Assembly (NCBI GenBank): GCA_012719445.1
Contig: JAAYAH010000072.1
Span: forward strand, 1-64,000
Source of the DNA: Actinomycetales bacterium
GTDB taxonomy: Bacteria > Actinomycetota > Actinomycetes > Actinomycetales > Kineosporiaceae
Direction: 5' to 3'
Length of the DNA stretch: 64,000 nucleotides
Position 1 is the first letter of the stretch; every line of letters begins with the position of its first letter. The translations under genes were made by a program, and so were the position numbers. Below are positions 35,261 through 43,515 of this stretch, in pieces. The notes below the pieces were generated by a model, which saw only the letters and a program-made list of their open reading frames with translations, made no database searches and was not told the origin of the DNA.

Positions 35261-35311
35261 GTGATCGCGAAGGATCCGGTGAGCCATGGCCTCCGGATGC
35301 TTCGCGATCAC
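35261..35311. repeat. 19-bp inverted repeat upstream of the peptidase-helicase operon
   Basis: Arms 35261-35279 and 35293-35311 are complementary apart from one G-G mismatch, with a 13-nt loop. It lies 41 nt before the M48 start and could be an operator, attenuator or transcript hairpin. No second copy was seen in the window. Confidence 0.75.
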
Positions 35312-35753
35312 GGGTGTTCGGCAGATCCCCGTTCGTGTCCCGGCCCTCCGTCGGGTGTTCGCGGTGGACGATCCAGGGGTGGCAGCCGAGACGGCCGGAC
35401 GCATCGCCGAACTGGTGGCCGCCTGTCCCGGGCGCTTCGGCCTCCCCGACCCCCTGGACGCGGCGGTCGAGGTCCGGCGGCTCGGCGCGGGTGAGAGCTC
35501 CACGGCCTGGCTGGTCAGCGTGGGGGATGCCGCCGGTCCCGGCATGGCCCGGCGACCGGTGACGGCCACCGCGGAGCCGGAGTCGGTGGTGGTCAGGGTG
35601 GCGGCCCGGCCGGTCGACCGACTGCCCCGCCCGATGGCGGCGGAGTTCGCCGCGCTCGCCCTCCGCGGCGGGACGGCGGACCGCCGCGCCGAGGGCCGGT
35701 ACACCGACGCCGTCCGCCTGCTCACCCGCGGCCTGCACGAGCGGCTGAGCTGA
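35286..35753 (+). pseudogene. Internally deleted aminoglycoside-phosphotransferase-like remnant
   Basis: The reading frame resembles the N-lobe of the APH phosphotransferase family (VEVRRLGAGESSTAWLVSVG, then VVVRVAARPVDRLPRPMAAE). After MAAEFAAL it jumps to what looks like the extreme C-terminus (YTDAVRLLTRGLHERLS). The catalytic HGDxxxxN and IDxxD motifs are absent. At about 130-155 aa it is less than half the usual 300 aa, with no visible second fragment nearby, so an in-frame internal deletion is likely. The real start may be GTG at 35355 or 35364. Loss of function is inferred from the missing motifs. Confidence 0.5.
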
Positions 35754-35973
35754 CACAGTCCCCGCGCGGCCCCCGCGGCTCACCCCGCGCGGCTCCCCCG
35801 CGGCTCACCGGCGGCTGAGCCGGCACAGGTGACCCGGCGACGCGCCAGCGTTCGCCGTCCCGCGACAGTCGTGATATCAACGCTGCGTCGGAAAAATCGC
35901 CGCCCCGGCGACGACGCCGAGGCTGCCGCGGTGCCCTGTGGGCCAGCGACACGACCGAACGGGACGGAAACGC

Positions 35974-38160
35974 ATGACCTCGACCATCGGTGCCCTCGTG
36001 GCCGGATCACGGCGTCGCGCACTCCTCGTGGTGGTGCTGTGGCTCCTCCTCGCGGGCGTCGTCCCCCGGCTCACCCCGACCGTGGACGAGGTCAAGGATC
36101 CCGGAGGGGCCAACTCCCCCGTCGCCGGCGCGGAGTCCGGCGCGGCCAGGGACCTGCTGCTGAAGGAGTTCCCGGACCAGCGCGGCGTACCGGCGATCAT
36201 CGTCCTGCGCAGTCCCGGCGGGCTGACCCCTGCGGACGAGGCGGAGGTCGCCCGGATCGGCCAGGCCCTCACCGGGCCCGACGCACCGGAGGGGGTCGAC
36301 GGCGTGGTGTCCGTCGCGACGACCCCCCAGGCCAAGGCCTCCCTGGTGTCCCCGGACGGCACGACAACCACGATCATCGTCCCGATCCGGGGCCTCTCCA
36401 GCAACGACGACCGCTTCCTCGAGACCGTCGAGGCCATCCGGAAGATCGCCGCGAAGCACGCGGGCGACCGCGAGGTGCTGGTCACCGGCCCCGCCGGGAT
36501 CGCCACCGACGCCGTCAAGGTCTTCAAGGACGCCGACCTGGTGCTCCTGCTCATCACGGTGGCCCTCGTGCTCGGCCTGCTGCTGATCATCTACCGGTCG
36601 CCACTGCTCGCGCTCATCCCGCTCCTCGGCGTCGGGGTCGCCCTCCAGCTCACCGAGGCCGTCGGAGCCGCGCTCGCGGACGCCGGGGTGATCACCATCG
36701 ACGCCTCGTCGGCCTCGATCATGACGGTGCTGCTCTTCGGGGCGGGGACGGACTACGCCCTGTTCCTCGTGATGCGCTTCCGGGAGGAACTGGCCACCAC
36801 CACCGACCGGTACGCGGCCATGCGCGCGGCCATCCGCCGGGTCGGCGGGGCGGTGCTCTCCAGCGGGCTCACCGTCGTCCTCGCGCTGCTCACCCTGCTG
36901 CTGGCCGTCGTCCCGGCCACCAGGGAGTTCGGGTCGTTCCTCGCCCTCGGTGTCGCGATGATCCTGCTGGTGACGGTGACCTTCCTGCCCGCGGCGGTGC
37001 TGCTCGCCGGGAAGGCCGCGTTCTGGCCGATGCGGCAGGTGGCGCGGGATCCGGGTGAGCTGTCGTTCTGGGGCCGGGTTGGAGCCGTGGTGCTGCGGCG
37101 GCCGCTCGCGGTGGCGGCCTCCGGCCTGGTCGTCCTGGTCGCGCTCGCCCTCGGCCTCGTCGGCTACACCCCGAACTCGAACCTCATCAGCGACTTCCGG
37201 GCCGAGACCGACTCGTTGCGCGGGCAGCAGGTGCTCGACGAGGCGTTCCCGGCCGGCCAGCTCGCCCCGACGACGGTCCTGGTCAGGGGGGACGCCGCGG
37301 CCCAGGACGTCGAGGCGGTCGCCGCGGCGGTGCGCGGGGTCGAGGGTGTCGCCTCCGTCGGCCGGCCGGTGCCGGCTCCGGGAGGCGGGGTCGTCCGGCT
37401 CCAGGTCGTCTACGACGACGATCCCTACGGGACCCCTGCGCTGGAGCGCACCGGGACGGTGCGCGAGGTCGCGTCCCGGGCGGCACCGGGAGCCGAGGTG
37501 CTCGTCGGTGGCGAGAGCGCCAACGCCCTGGACAACCGGACCCTCAACGCCCGCGACTTCCGGATCATCGCCGTCGCCATGGCCGTGCTCATCCTCACCG
37601 TCCTCGGTCTGCTGCTGCGGGCGGTCGCGGCACCCCTGGTCCTGCTGGGCACCACGGCGTTGTCGCTCATGTCCGCGCTGGGCGTGACGGTGCTGACCTG
37701 GGTCACCTTCGCCGGGCAGGCCGGGACCAGTGACCGGGTCCCGCTCTACTCGCTGATCTTCCTGGTCGCGCTGGGGGTCGACTACAACATCCTGCTGGCC
37801 AGCCGGATGCGCGAGGAACTCGCGATCCACGGCTTCCCCGAGGGCATCCGGGTGGCGCTGACCAGGACCGGCGGCGTGATCACCTCGGCGGGGCTGATCC
37901 TCGCCGGGACCTTCGCGGTGCTGATGACCCAGCCGATCAACTCGCTGCTCCAGTTCGGCTTCGCGATGGCCGTCGGCCTGCTGCTGGACACCTTCCTCAT
38001 CCGTGGCGCCCTGGTGCCGGCCCTGTTCCGGCTGGCAGGTCCGCGGGTGTGGTACCCGAGCCGTCTCGGCCGGGACGGCGGACCGTCGACGACCGTCGAG
38101 GAGGGATCCGGCACGGACCGGACCCCCGTCCCGGCCGTCGGCGAGCCGGGACGCGACTGA
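35974..38160 (+). CDS. MMPL family transporter
   Basis: A 728-aa RND-type membrane protein with two MMPL halves. Each has one helix (about 11-28 and 362-382), a large external loop (about 30-190 and 385-525) and five more helices. Characteristic stretches are FGAGTDYALFLVMRFREEL and VALGVDYNILLASRMREEL, each with the Asp-Tyr pair of MMPL proton relays. MMPLs export lipids or hydrophobic compounds; the cargo is unknown. ATG at 35974 with GGGACGG upstream. The TetR-type gene begins 3 nt after its stop, implying local repression. An 8-bp palindrome TGATATCA (35872-35879) lies upstream and is a candidate operator half. Confidence 0.93.
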   Translation: MTSTIGALVAGSRRRALLVVVLWLLLAGVVPRLTPTVDEVKDPGGANSPVAGAESGAARDLLLKEFPDQRGVPAIIVLRSPGGLTPADEAEVARIGQALTGPDAPEGVDGVVSVATTPQAKASLVSPDGTTTTIIVPIRGLSSNDDRFLETVEAIRKIAAKHAGDREVLVTGPAGIATDAVKVFKDADLVLLLITVALVLGLLLIIYRSPLLALIPLLGVGVALQLTEAVGAALADAGVITIDASSASIMTVLLFGAGTDYALFLVMRFREELATTTDRYAAMRAAIRRVGGAVLSSGLTVVLALLTLLLAVVPATREFGSFLALGVAMILLVTVTFLPAAVLLAGKAAFWPMRQVARDPGELSFWGRVGAVVLRRPLAVAASGLVVLVALALGLVGYTPNSNLISDFRAETDSLRGQQVLDEAFPAGQLAPTTVLVRGDAAAQDVEAVAAAVRGVEGVASVGRPVPAPGGGVVRLQVVYDDDPYGTPALERTGTVREVASRAAPGAEVLVGGESANALDNRTLNARDFRIIAVAMAVLILTVLGLLLRAVAAPLVLLGTTALSLMSALGVTVLTWVTFAGQAGTSDRVPLYSLIFLVALGVDYNILLASRMREELAIHGFPEGIRVALTRTGGVITSAGLILAGTFAVLMTQPINSLLQFGFAMAVGLLLDTFLIRGALVPALFRLAGPRVWYPSRLGRDGGPSTTVEEGSGTDRTPVPAVGEPGRD

Positions 38161-38163
38161 CAC

Positions 38164-38739
38164 GTGCCGAGGATCAGCGCCGGAACCGTCGCCGAGCACC
38201 GGGCCCGCCAGCGACAGGTGCTGCTGGCTGCCGCCCGGGACCTGCTCGTCGACGGCGGCTACCCGGCGCTGACCTTCGCGGCCCTCGCCCGGCGGGCCGG
38301 CCTCGCCCGGCCGAGCGTGTACGCCTACTTCCGGACCAGGGAAGAGGTCGTCGTCGCTCTCTGCGAGGTCGAACTGCCCGCGGTCGGGGCCGAGGTCGTC
38401 CGGGCGGTGGCTGACGCGGAGAGCCCACGGGACCGGCTGGAGGCCTACGTCAGGGCCCAGTTGGCCGCGGTCGGCGACGATCAGTTCCGGCTCGCCCACG
38501 TCCTCGCCGACGCTCCGCTGTCGACGTCGGCGCGAGCGCACATCGGCCGGCTGCACCGGGAGCTCATCCCGGACGCCGTCCCGATCCTCACCGAACTGGG
38601 CAACCCGAGACCCCGCGTCGCCGCCCTGCTGCTGCAGGGCCTGCTCACCACGGCGGTGACGGCCATCGACGACGGCGTCCCCGCCGACCAGGTGGTCGAG
38701 GCGACGGTGGACACCGCCCTCGACGGCCTGGCGCGCTGA
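38164..38739 (+). CDS. TetR/AcrR family transcriptional regulator
   Basis: A 191-aa protein with an N-terminal TetR HTH (RQVLLAAARDLLVDGGYPAL, FAALARRAGLARPSVYAYF, REEVVVAL) and an all-helical ligand-binding C-terminus with the typical EAYVRAQLAAV start. GTG start 3 nt after the MMPL stop. The arrangement suggests that it senses the transporter's cargo and represses the operon, including itself. Confidence 0.92.
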   Translation: MPRISAGTVAEHRARQRQVLLAAARDLLVDGGYPALTFAALARRAGLARPSVYAYFRTREEVVVALCEVELPAVGAEVVRAVADAESPRDRLEAYVRAQLAAVGDDQFRLAHVLADAPLSTSARAHIGRLHRELIPDAVPILTELGNPRPRVAALLLQGLLTTAVTAIDDGVPADQVVEATVDTALDGLAR

Positions 38740-39057
38740 TCGCGAGCCTCGCCCCCCGGGCCCGCGTACTCGATCGGTCGGCGTCCGGCGCCGTCCGCGA
38801 CAAGCCTCCTGCAAGCTTTGGTTAAGAACCACGATGTTCAATGGCTTCGGCGACACCAGGGGGCACCGTGGGGGACGCCGCTCCGGCATGTACCGAGGGC
38901 TGGCCGGCTGGGAGCGGAACGACATCTCAGTGACCATCCCCGTGTTTTCCCCACACGGCCCGACGCAGGGCCGGAAGATTGCCCCTGCGCATCTCAGTGA
39001 ATGACACGAGTTCATTCATGGCAGATTCGACGGGGATCGATTCTTACCACTACCCGC

Positions 39058-39219
39058 CTACTGTGACGCATCTCTCCCACAGTAGAGGGAGAACACCCCC
39101 CGAAGACCGGACCAGACCGCGTCATCACCAGCCCACAAGGCCTTGAGCTGGGACGACGCCCCACACACCTTGTGGAACATGGCCATGACATCAGGCGGCG
39201 ACACCCCATGGAACCACAT
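39058..39219 (-). CDS. Possible 53-aa small protein
   Basis: A short frame with about 73% G/C at third positions despite the local lower G+C. Its composition is protein-like (MWFHGVSPPDVMAMFHKVCG, then LKALWAGDDAVW and a Cys near the end). There is an in-frame stop shortly before the ATG and no strong ribosome-binding site. It could be a genuine small protein or the tail of a decayed gene. I recognise no family. Confidence 0.35.
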   Translation of the reverse strand: MWFHGVSPPDVMAMFHKVCGASSQLKALWAGDDAVWSGLRGVFSLYCGRDASQ

Positions 39220-39382
39220 CCCGAGGACAATTCACGATACCAGGTGTCTTCGCACAGGACCGCGAGGGGAAGAGTTCTCGACCGTGTGACGAACCTCATT
39301 GTGATCACACGACAGGTAACCGATCGACTACTAACTGCCTAACCCGATGCCCCCATCAAAGCCTCTGCTACAGTGACGGCCG

Positions 39383-39396
39383 CCAAAGGCCTTTGG
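39383..39396. promoter_or_regulatory. 14-bp perfect palindrome upstream of the SH3-like gene
   Basis: CCAAAGGCCTTTGG lies 56 nt before the ATG at 39452 and inside a probable promoter. It is a candidate operator; the regulator is unknown. Confidence 0.45.
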
Positions 39397-39451
39397 TGTC
39401 AACTACTCGCATACCCTCGATTGTTAGAGGGTTACTCGACAGGAGGTAAAG

Positions 39452-39781
39452 ATGAGGCACGGGGGAACCCGCCGCGCGCTCTCCGCTCTGGCACTCGCCC
39501 TGACCGCGACCCTCGGGGTGGGAGTCTCCAGCGCGGCCGCCGAGGCCTACGGCGACTACCTGACCGCCACCAAGATCCGGACCGGCCCCAGCACCAACTA
39601 CACGGCGGTCGGCGTCGGCTACCCGGGTCACGGCGTGGTCATCGACTACGCCTACAGCATGGCCCAGAACATCAACGGCAACAGGCAGTGGAACCACCAC
39701 ACCAACCTCACCACCAGCAAGGTCGGGTTCAGCTCCGACTACTACATGGACTACGAGGGCTGGTTCTGGCTGTACCTGTGA
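39452..39781 (+). CDS. Small secreted SH3-like protein
   Basis: A 109-aa preprotein with a signal peptide cut near residue 31 (SSAAAEA). The mature part of about 78 residues is Tyr/Asn/Trp-rich and begins with an SH3b-type motif (LTATKIRTGPSTNYTAVGVG). It has no Cys. AGGAGG lies 7 nt before the ATG, one of the best ribosome-binding sites in the window, so expression may be high. Bacterial SH3 domains often bind peptidoglycan peptides. It is followed by a 15-bp terminator and then the exporter operon. A wall-binding or bacteriocin-like secreted product is possible but not demonstrated. Confidence 0.8.
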   Translation: MRHGGTRRALSALALALTATLGVGVSSAAAEAYGDYLTATKIRTGPSTNYTAVGVGYPGHGVVIDYAYSMAQNINGNRQWNHHTNLTTSKVGFSSDYYMDYEGWFWLYL

Positions 39782-39798
39782 GCGCCTGAGGCGTGACA

Positions 39799-39833
39799 GG
39801 CCGCCTGTGCCGGCACCCCCGGCACAGGCGGCC
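39799..39833 (+). terminator. 15-bp perfect hairpin after the SH3-like gene
   Basis: Arms 39799-39813 and 39819-39833, 5-nt loop. It separates the SH3-like gene from the downstream exporter operon. Confidence 0.8.
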
Positions 39834-39895
39834 GCCCCCGGCTCGCTCCTCAGCTCCCACCCCACCGTTCCGCGCAGTCCCAGAAAGGCTCGTCC

Positions 39896-40777
39896 GTGAC
39901 GCACGTCCGCTCCTCCGTCGTCGTCTGTCTCCTCGCCGTGCTGGTCTCCGGATGCGCGTCGGGGGAACCGACGAAGGGGTCCGCCGACCCACCGCCCACC
40001 AGCCCCACCACGGTGACCCCCGGCTCACCCGTGGACCTGCCGCTCGACGCCTACTCAGGAACCGGCCAGGTCGAGGTGCTGCTCCGAGCACAGGAGCTGC
40101 TGCTCCGTGACTGCATGCAGGCGAAGGGGTTCCGGTACGAGATCACGAATGCCCCCATGACCCGTGCCACCGGGAAGAACCTCGTCCGCCGTCCCTACGG
40201 GCTGACCGACCGTGCGCAGGCGGCGGAGTTCGGATATCACGACCCGAGGGCGATCGCGGCCCGCAGCCGGCCGACGCCGACGGCCGGGCCTCCCTCGGAC
40301 GCGTACATGATGGCGTTGCACGGCTACACCGTCGACAAGCCCGGGACCACCGCGGGTGGCTGCATGAAGCAGGCCATCGACCGGCTCAGTTCCGATCTCG
40401 ACGAGACCACCGCGACCCTGGTGGGGCGGCTGACGGAGGAGGCCAGGAGCCGGACCGCCGACGATCCCCGCGTCGACGACGCGGTGACCGCCTGGAGCCG
40501 GTGCATGGCCGGACGGGGGTTCCGTTACGGTTCCCCGACAGACGCCGAGTCCGCGGCCTGGCCCGAGAAGCCGGACGCGAAGGAGAAGGCCACGGCGGTC
40601 GCGGACGTCGAGTGCAAGGAGGAGACCGACCTCGCCGGGATCTGGTCCACCGTCGAGGCCGCCTACCAGCACCGGGCGATCGAACAGAACGCCGAAGCCC
40701 TGCAGCACGTCCGAGCTCTCCTGGCCAGGAGAGCGGCCCGTGCTGCGGACATCGTCGCCGAGGACACGGAGACATGA
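39896..40777 (+). CDS. Lipoprotein, first gene of the exporter operon
   Basis: A 293-aa preprotein with a lipobox at residues 16-20 (LVSGC), a Pro/Thr-rich spacer, then a helical domain with paired Cys-containing motifs (RDCMQAKGFRYE and SRCMAGRGFRYG). These look like two copies of one Cx(M)xxxGF(R)Y unit and probably form a disulfide-linked repeat. GTG start with AGAAAGG 8 nt upstream. It overlaps the next lipoprotein gene by 4 nt. Similar proteins occur next to peptidoglycan-binding adaptors and MacB-type ABC genes in actinobacteria; no function is assigned. Confidence 0.82.
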   Translation: MTHVRSSVVVCLLAVLVSGCASGEPTKGSADPPPTSPTTVTPGSPVDLPLDAYSGTGQVEVLLRAQELLLRDCMQAKGFRYEITNAPMTRATGKNLVRRPYGLTDRAQAAEFGYHDPRAIAARSRPTPTAGPPSDAYMMALHGYTVDKPGTTAGGCMKQAIDRLSSDLDETTATLVGRLTEEARSRTADDPRVDDAVTAWSRCMAGRGFRYGSPTDAESAAWPEKPDAKEKATAVADVECKEETDLAGIWSTVEAAYQHRAIEQNAEALQHVRALLARRAARAADIVAEDTET

Positions 40778-41295
40778 CCCGCCCCGGAGCACCCATGGCA
40801 TCCCGACACCGGCGGCAGGCTCTCCGGCTGGGCACCGCCGCCGCAGGGTGCGCCCTCCTGATCACGGCCTGCGGCGACTCCCCGGCCCCTCGGGAGCAGA
40901 ACCGCGCCGAGGCCGAGGTCCGGCGGGACTACCTGGCCTACTGGGATGCCTGGTTGGCGGCCAGCGCCGCATCGGATCCCGATCTCCCGGACCTGTCCCG
41001 GCACGCGGCTAGCAGGCAGCTGGCGATGCTCCGGGCGAACCTGCGCGAGTCCGCGGCCGACGGGACGGTGACGAAGGGGTCCGTCGGGCACGACATCCGC
41101 TCCGTCACCCACGGCGAGCAGACGTCGTTCGTCACCGACTGCGTGGATCTCGACGACTGGGTGATCCACGACCGGGCCAGCGGGAAACCCGTCAAGCAGC
41201 TCCTAGACCGGCCGAGCCAACTGGCCACCTACACCCTCGCCGTCACCGAGCACGGCTGGCTGGTGACGGACTCCACCGTCGTCGACCAGTGCTGA
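40774..41295 (+). CDS. Small lipoprotein of the exporter operon
   Basis: A 173-aa preprotein with a signal sequence and lipobox (LLITACGDS) near residue 33, then an alpha/beta domain (RDYLAYWDAWLAASAAS, then a C-terminal strand pair ending TDSTVVDQC) reminiscent of NTF2-like folds. The ATG overlaps the upstream stop (ATGA); an internal ATG at 40795 would give a shorter signal peptide. It is co-expressed with the adaptor and ABC genes and may be an accessory or immunity-like lipoprotein, which is inference. Confidence 0.78.
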   Translation: MTRPGAPMASRHRRQALRLGTAAAGCALLITACGDSPAPREQNRAEAEVRRDYLAYWDAWLAASAASDPDLPDLSRHAASRQLAMLRANLRESAADGTVTKGSVGHDIRSVTHGEQTSFVTDCVDLDDWVIHDRASGKPVKQLLDRPSQLATYTLAVTEHGWLVTDSTVVDQC

Positions 41296-41326
41296 CCTCG
41301 GCAGCACCGACCACAGGAACCCGCTC

Positions 41327-42748
41327 ATGAACATCTCCCCCCGGAGACGGACGGCCTCGCCCCAGCTCCCCGGCACCGACGACACCCCCGGCGCACAGGC
41401 CTTCCTGTCGACGGCCAGGAGACGACGCCGGTTGGTGACGGGAGTCGCCCTGGTCGCCGCCGGCGCCCTTGCCGGCGGCCTGCTGGCCGGAGCCCTGGTG
41501 AAGTCCCCGGCCCAGCTCGCGGCCGAGGCTCGTCCCCCGACCCCGTCCCTGGTCACCGCCGAGGTCCAGGAGAGGGTCGTCACCAGCACGGTCGTCGCAC
41601 GCGGCACCGTGGGGGTCACCAGGCACTACCGCGCGACCCCGACCGGCGGCGCCGAGGGCGCCGGGCCCCTGGTGGTGACCAGGCTGCCGGCCCGTCCCGG
41701 TGCCAGGATTCGGGCCGGCCAGGTCCTCGTCGAGGTGTCCGGCCGACCGGTCGTCGCGCTCAAGGGGGCTGTTCCGGCCTACCGCGATCTCGTTCCCGGT
41801 GCCGAGGGCAGGGACGTGACCCAGCTCCAGTCCGCGCTGCGCGCCCTCGGCCACCCGACCGGCGCGGACCCGCGAGGGCGCTTCGGTCAGGGGACGGCGC
41901 GGGCGCTCACCGCCCTGTACCGGGGGCTCGGGTACAACGTCCGGACGACCAGCGGATACGACGACCCGCAGCAGGACCCGAAGGTCCAGGCGGCGCAGGA
42001 CGCCGTCACCGCGGCCCGGCGCACCCTCGACGAACTGCTCGACCCGCCCGCGACGGAGGAGCCGGGGGACGCGTCCGCCGCAGGCGGGGGATCCGCAGGC
42101 GGGTCGACGGGATCGGCTGCCTCTCACGATCGCGCGGTCGCGAACGCCCGCGAGGACCTGGCGACGGCACGGTCCAGGTACCGGGCCCTGCTCTCGACCA
42201 GCGGGCCGATGCTCCCGGTCGGCGAGGTGCTGTTCGTCCCGTCCTTCCCGGCGACCCTGTTGAAGATCAAGGGCACGGTCGGCGACCGGGTGCAGGCGCC
42301 GCTGGTCGACGTGGCGGCAGGACCGCTGATCGTCACCGGCGAGCTCGACGCCGCGGACTCCCGCCTGGTCCGCGACGGGATGCGCGTCACCGTCGACGAC
42401 GAGCTGACCGGGCTGAGCGTCACCGGGACGGTCGAGGAGGTCAGCCCCGGGACCGACGGCACGGCCCGTGCCCGGCTGACGGTCCTTCCCGACGACCCGC
42501 TGCCGCGACGCGTCCTCGACCACGACGTACGGCTCACCGTCGAGGCCGCCCGCAGTGACGGGAAGGTGCTCGCCGTCCCCGTCTCCGCGGTGTCGGCGTC
42601 AGCCGACGGATCCGCCTACCTGACCAGGATCGGACCGGACGGTTCCACGAGCAGGGTCGAGGTGGAGACCGGGGTCTCCGGACAGGGTCACGTCGAGGTG
42701 TCCGGCGACGGACTGGCAGCCGGCGACCAGGTGGTGGTCGGGCGATGA
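41327..42748 (+). CDS. Peptidoglycan-binding periplasmic adaptor (HlyD/MacA-like)
   Basis: A 473-aa protein with a cytosolic N-terminus, one membrane helix (about 38-58), a lipoyl-like barrel half and a PG_binding_1 domain at about 155-205 (GRDVTQLQSALRALGHPTG, ALTALYRGLGYN). A coiled-coil hairpin (about 220-295, with a Gly/Ser insert) and adaptor beta-barrels follow. Actinobacterial adaptors of this type replace the MacA of Gram-negative pumps and can dock on the wall. AGGAA before ATG 41327. It overlaps the ATPase gene by 4 nt. Confidence 0.88.
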   Translation: MNISPRRRTASPQLPGTDDTPGAQAFLSTARRRRRLVTGVALVAAGALAGGLLAGALVKSPAQLAAEARPPTPSLVTAEVQERVVTSTVVARGTVGVTRHYRATPTGGAEGAGPLVVTRLPARPGARIRAGQVLVEVSGRPVVALKGAVPAYRDLVPGAEGRDVTQLQSALRALGHPTGADPRGRFGQGTARALTALYRGLGYNVRTTSGYDDPQQDPKVQAAQDAVTAARRTLDELLDPPATEEPGDASAAGGGSAGGSTGSAASHDRAVANAREDLATARSRYRALLSTSGPMLPVGEVLFVPSFPATLLKIKGTVGDRVQAPLVDVAAGPLIVTGELDAADSRLVRDGMRVTVDDELTGLSVTGTVEEVSPGTDGTARARLTVLPDDPLPRRVLDHDVRLTVEAARSDGKVLAVPVSAVSASADGSAYLTRIGPDGSTSRVEVETGVSGQGHVEVSGDGLAAGDQVVVGR

Positions 42749-43515
42749 CCGACGAGACGGGAACCTCCGTCCGGGACGGAGCCGACGGTTCCCCGGTGAT
42801 CCGGCTGGTGGACGTCACGAAGACCTACCCCGGGCCTCCCGAGGTGCGAGCGCTCCGGCCCTGCTCGCTGGCCGTCCAGCCCGGGGACTACCTCGGCATC
42901 GTCGGGCCGTCGGGCTCCGGCAAGTCGACCCTGCTCAACATCCTCGGCCTGCTCGACCGTCCGACGACCGGGGTCTACGAGTTCGACGGGGTCGACGTCG
43001 CGGGGCTGACGGACGCCGACCGGACCAGGCTGCGCGGCTCGCGGATCGGCTTCGTCTTCCAGTCGTTCCACCTGCTCCCGCATCGTACGGCCGTCGAGAA
43101 CGTCGAGCTCGCCCTCGTCTACGGAGGCGGGCCGAGGGCGGGACGCCGGGAGGCGGCCCTGCGCGCCCTGGCCGACGTCGGGCTGGACCACAGGGCCCAT
43201 GCCCTCCCGAGCACGCTGTCCGGCGGTGAGCAGCAGCGGGTGGCCGTCGCCCGCGCGCTGGTGGGCTCGCCGGGGGTCGTGCTGTGCGACGAGCCGACGG
43301 GCAACCTCGACAGCGCCACCACCGAGCGGGTCCTCGACCTGCTCGACCGGCTCAACGACGACGGGTACACCCTGCTGGTGATCACGCATGAGGAGGCCGT
43401 CGCTGCCCGGGCCCGGCGACGGGTCCGGGTGCACGACGGCACCCTCACCGTCGACGGCGGCACCCTCATCGTCGACGGCGGCGTCCTCCTGCCGAGGGGA
43501 GGGTCGGCCGCGTGA
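42745..43515 (+). CDS. MacB/LolD-type ABC transporter ATPase
   Basis: A 256-aa ABC ATPase with Walker A GPSGSGKST, Q-loop FVFQSFHLLP, signature LSGGEQQRVAVARAL, Walker B VVLCDEPTGNLD and H-loop ITHEE. It is closest in pattern to MacB/LolD/FtsE ATPases. The C-terminus has a short Val/Asp/Gly repeat (LTVDGGTLIVDGG). ATGA overlap with the adaptor and GTGA overlap with the permease. Confidence 0.95.
   Translation: MTDETGTSVRDGADGSPVIRLVDVTKTYPGPPEVRALRPCSLAVQPGDYLGIVGPSGSGKSTLLNILGLLDRPTTGVYEFDGVDVAGLTDADRTRLRGSRIGFVFQSFHLLPHRTAVENVELALVYGGGPRAGRREAALRALADVGLDHRAHALPSTLSGGEQQRVAVARALVGSPGVVLCDEPTGNLDSATTERVLDLLDRLNDDGYTLLVITHEEAVAARARRRVRVHDGTLTVDGGTLIVDGGVLLPRGGSAA

Larger units (their letters stand above)
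38740..39451. other. Lower-G+C region with scattered inverted and direct repeats
   Basis: This 712-nt region is visibly lower in G+C than its surroundings (mid-50s percent in its centre). It contains CATCTCAGTGA twice (38923-38933 and 38990-39000) and the inverted repeat TGAATGA-N7-TCATTCA (38998-39018). It also holds a possible 53-aa minus-strand gene (39058-39219) and the palindrome at 39383. It may be acquired DNA or a complex regulatory region for the SH3-like gene. No mobile-element gene is recognisable. Confidence 0.5.

Noticed and set aside
28559-38739. Broad defence island
   Set aside because: Apart from the peptidase-helicase pair, neighbours are a sigma factor, transporter and TetR, with no recognised restriction, toxin or integrase genes.
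36007-39015. 1000-codon minus-strand open frame antisense to the MMPL gene
   Set aside because: Low-complexity Arg/Gln/Asp/Gly-rich composition and no domain; the plus-strand MMPL and TetR genes explain the region.
39799-39833. Riboswitch or leader element of the exporter operon
   Set aside because: A simple perfect hairpin directly after a stop codon is better explained as a terminator.
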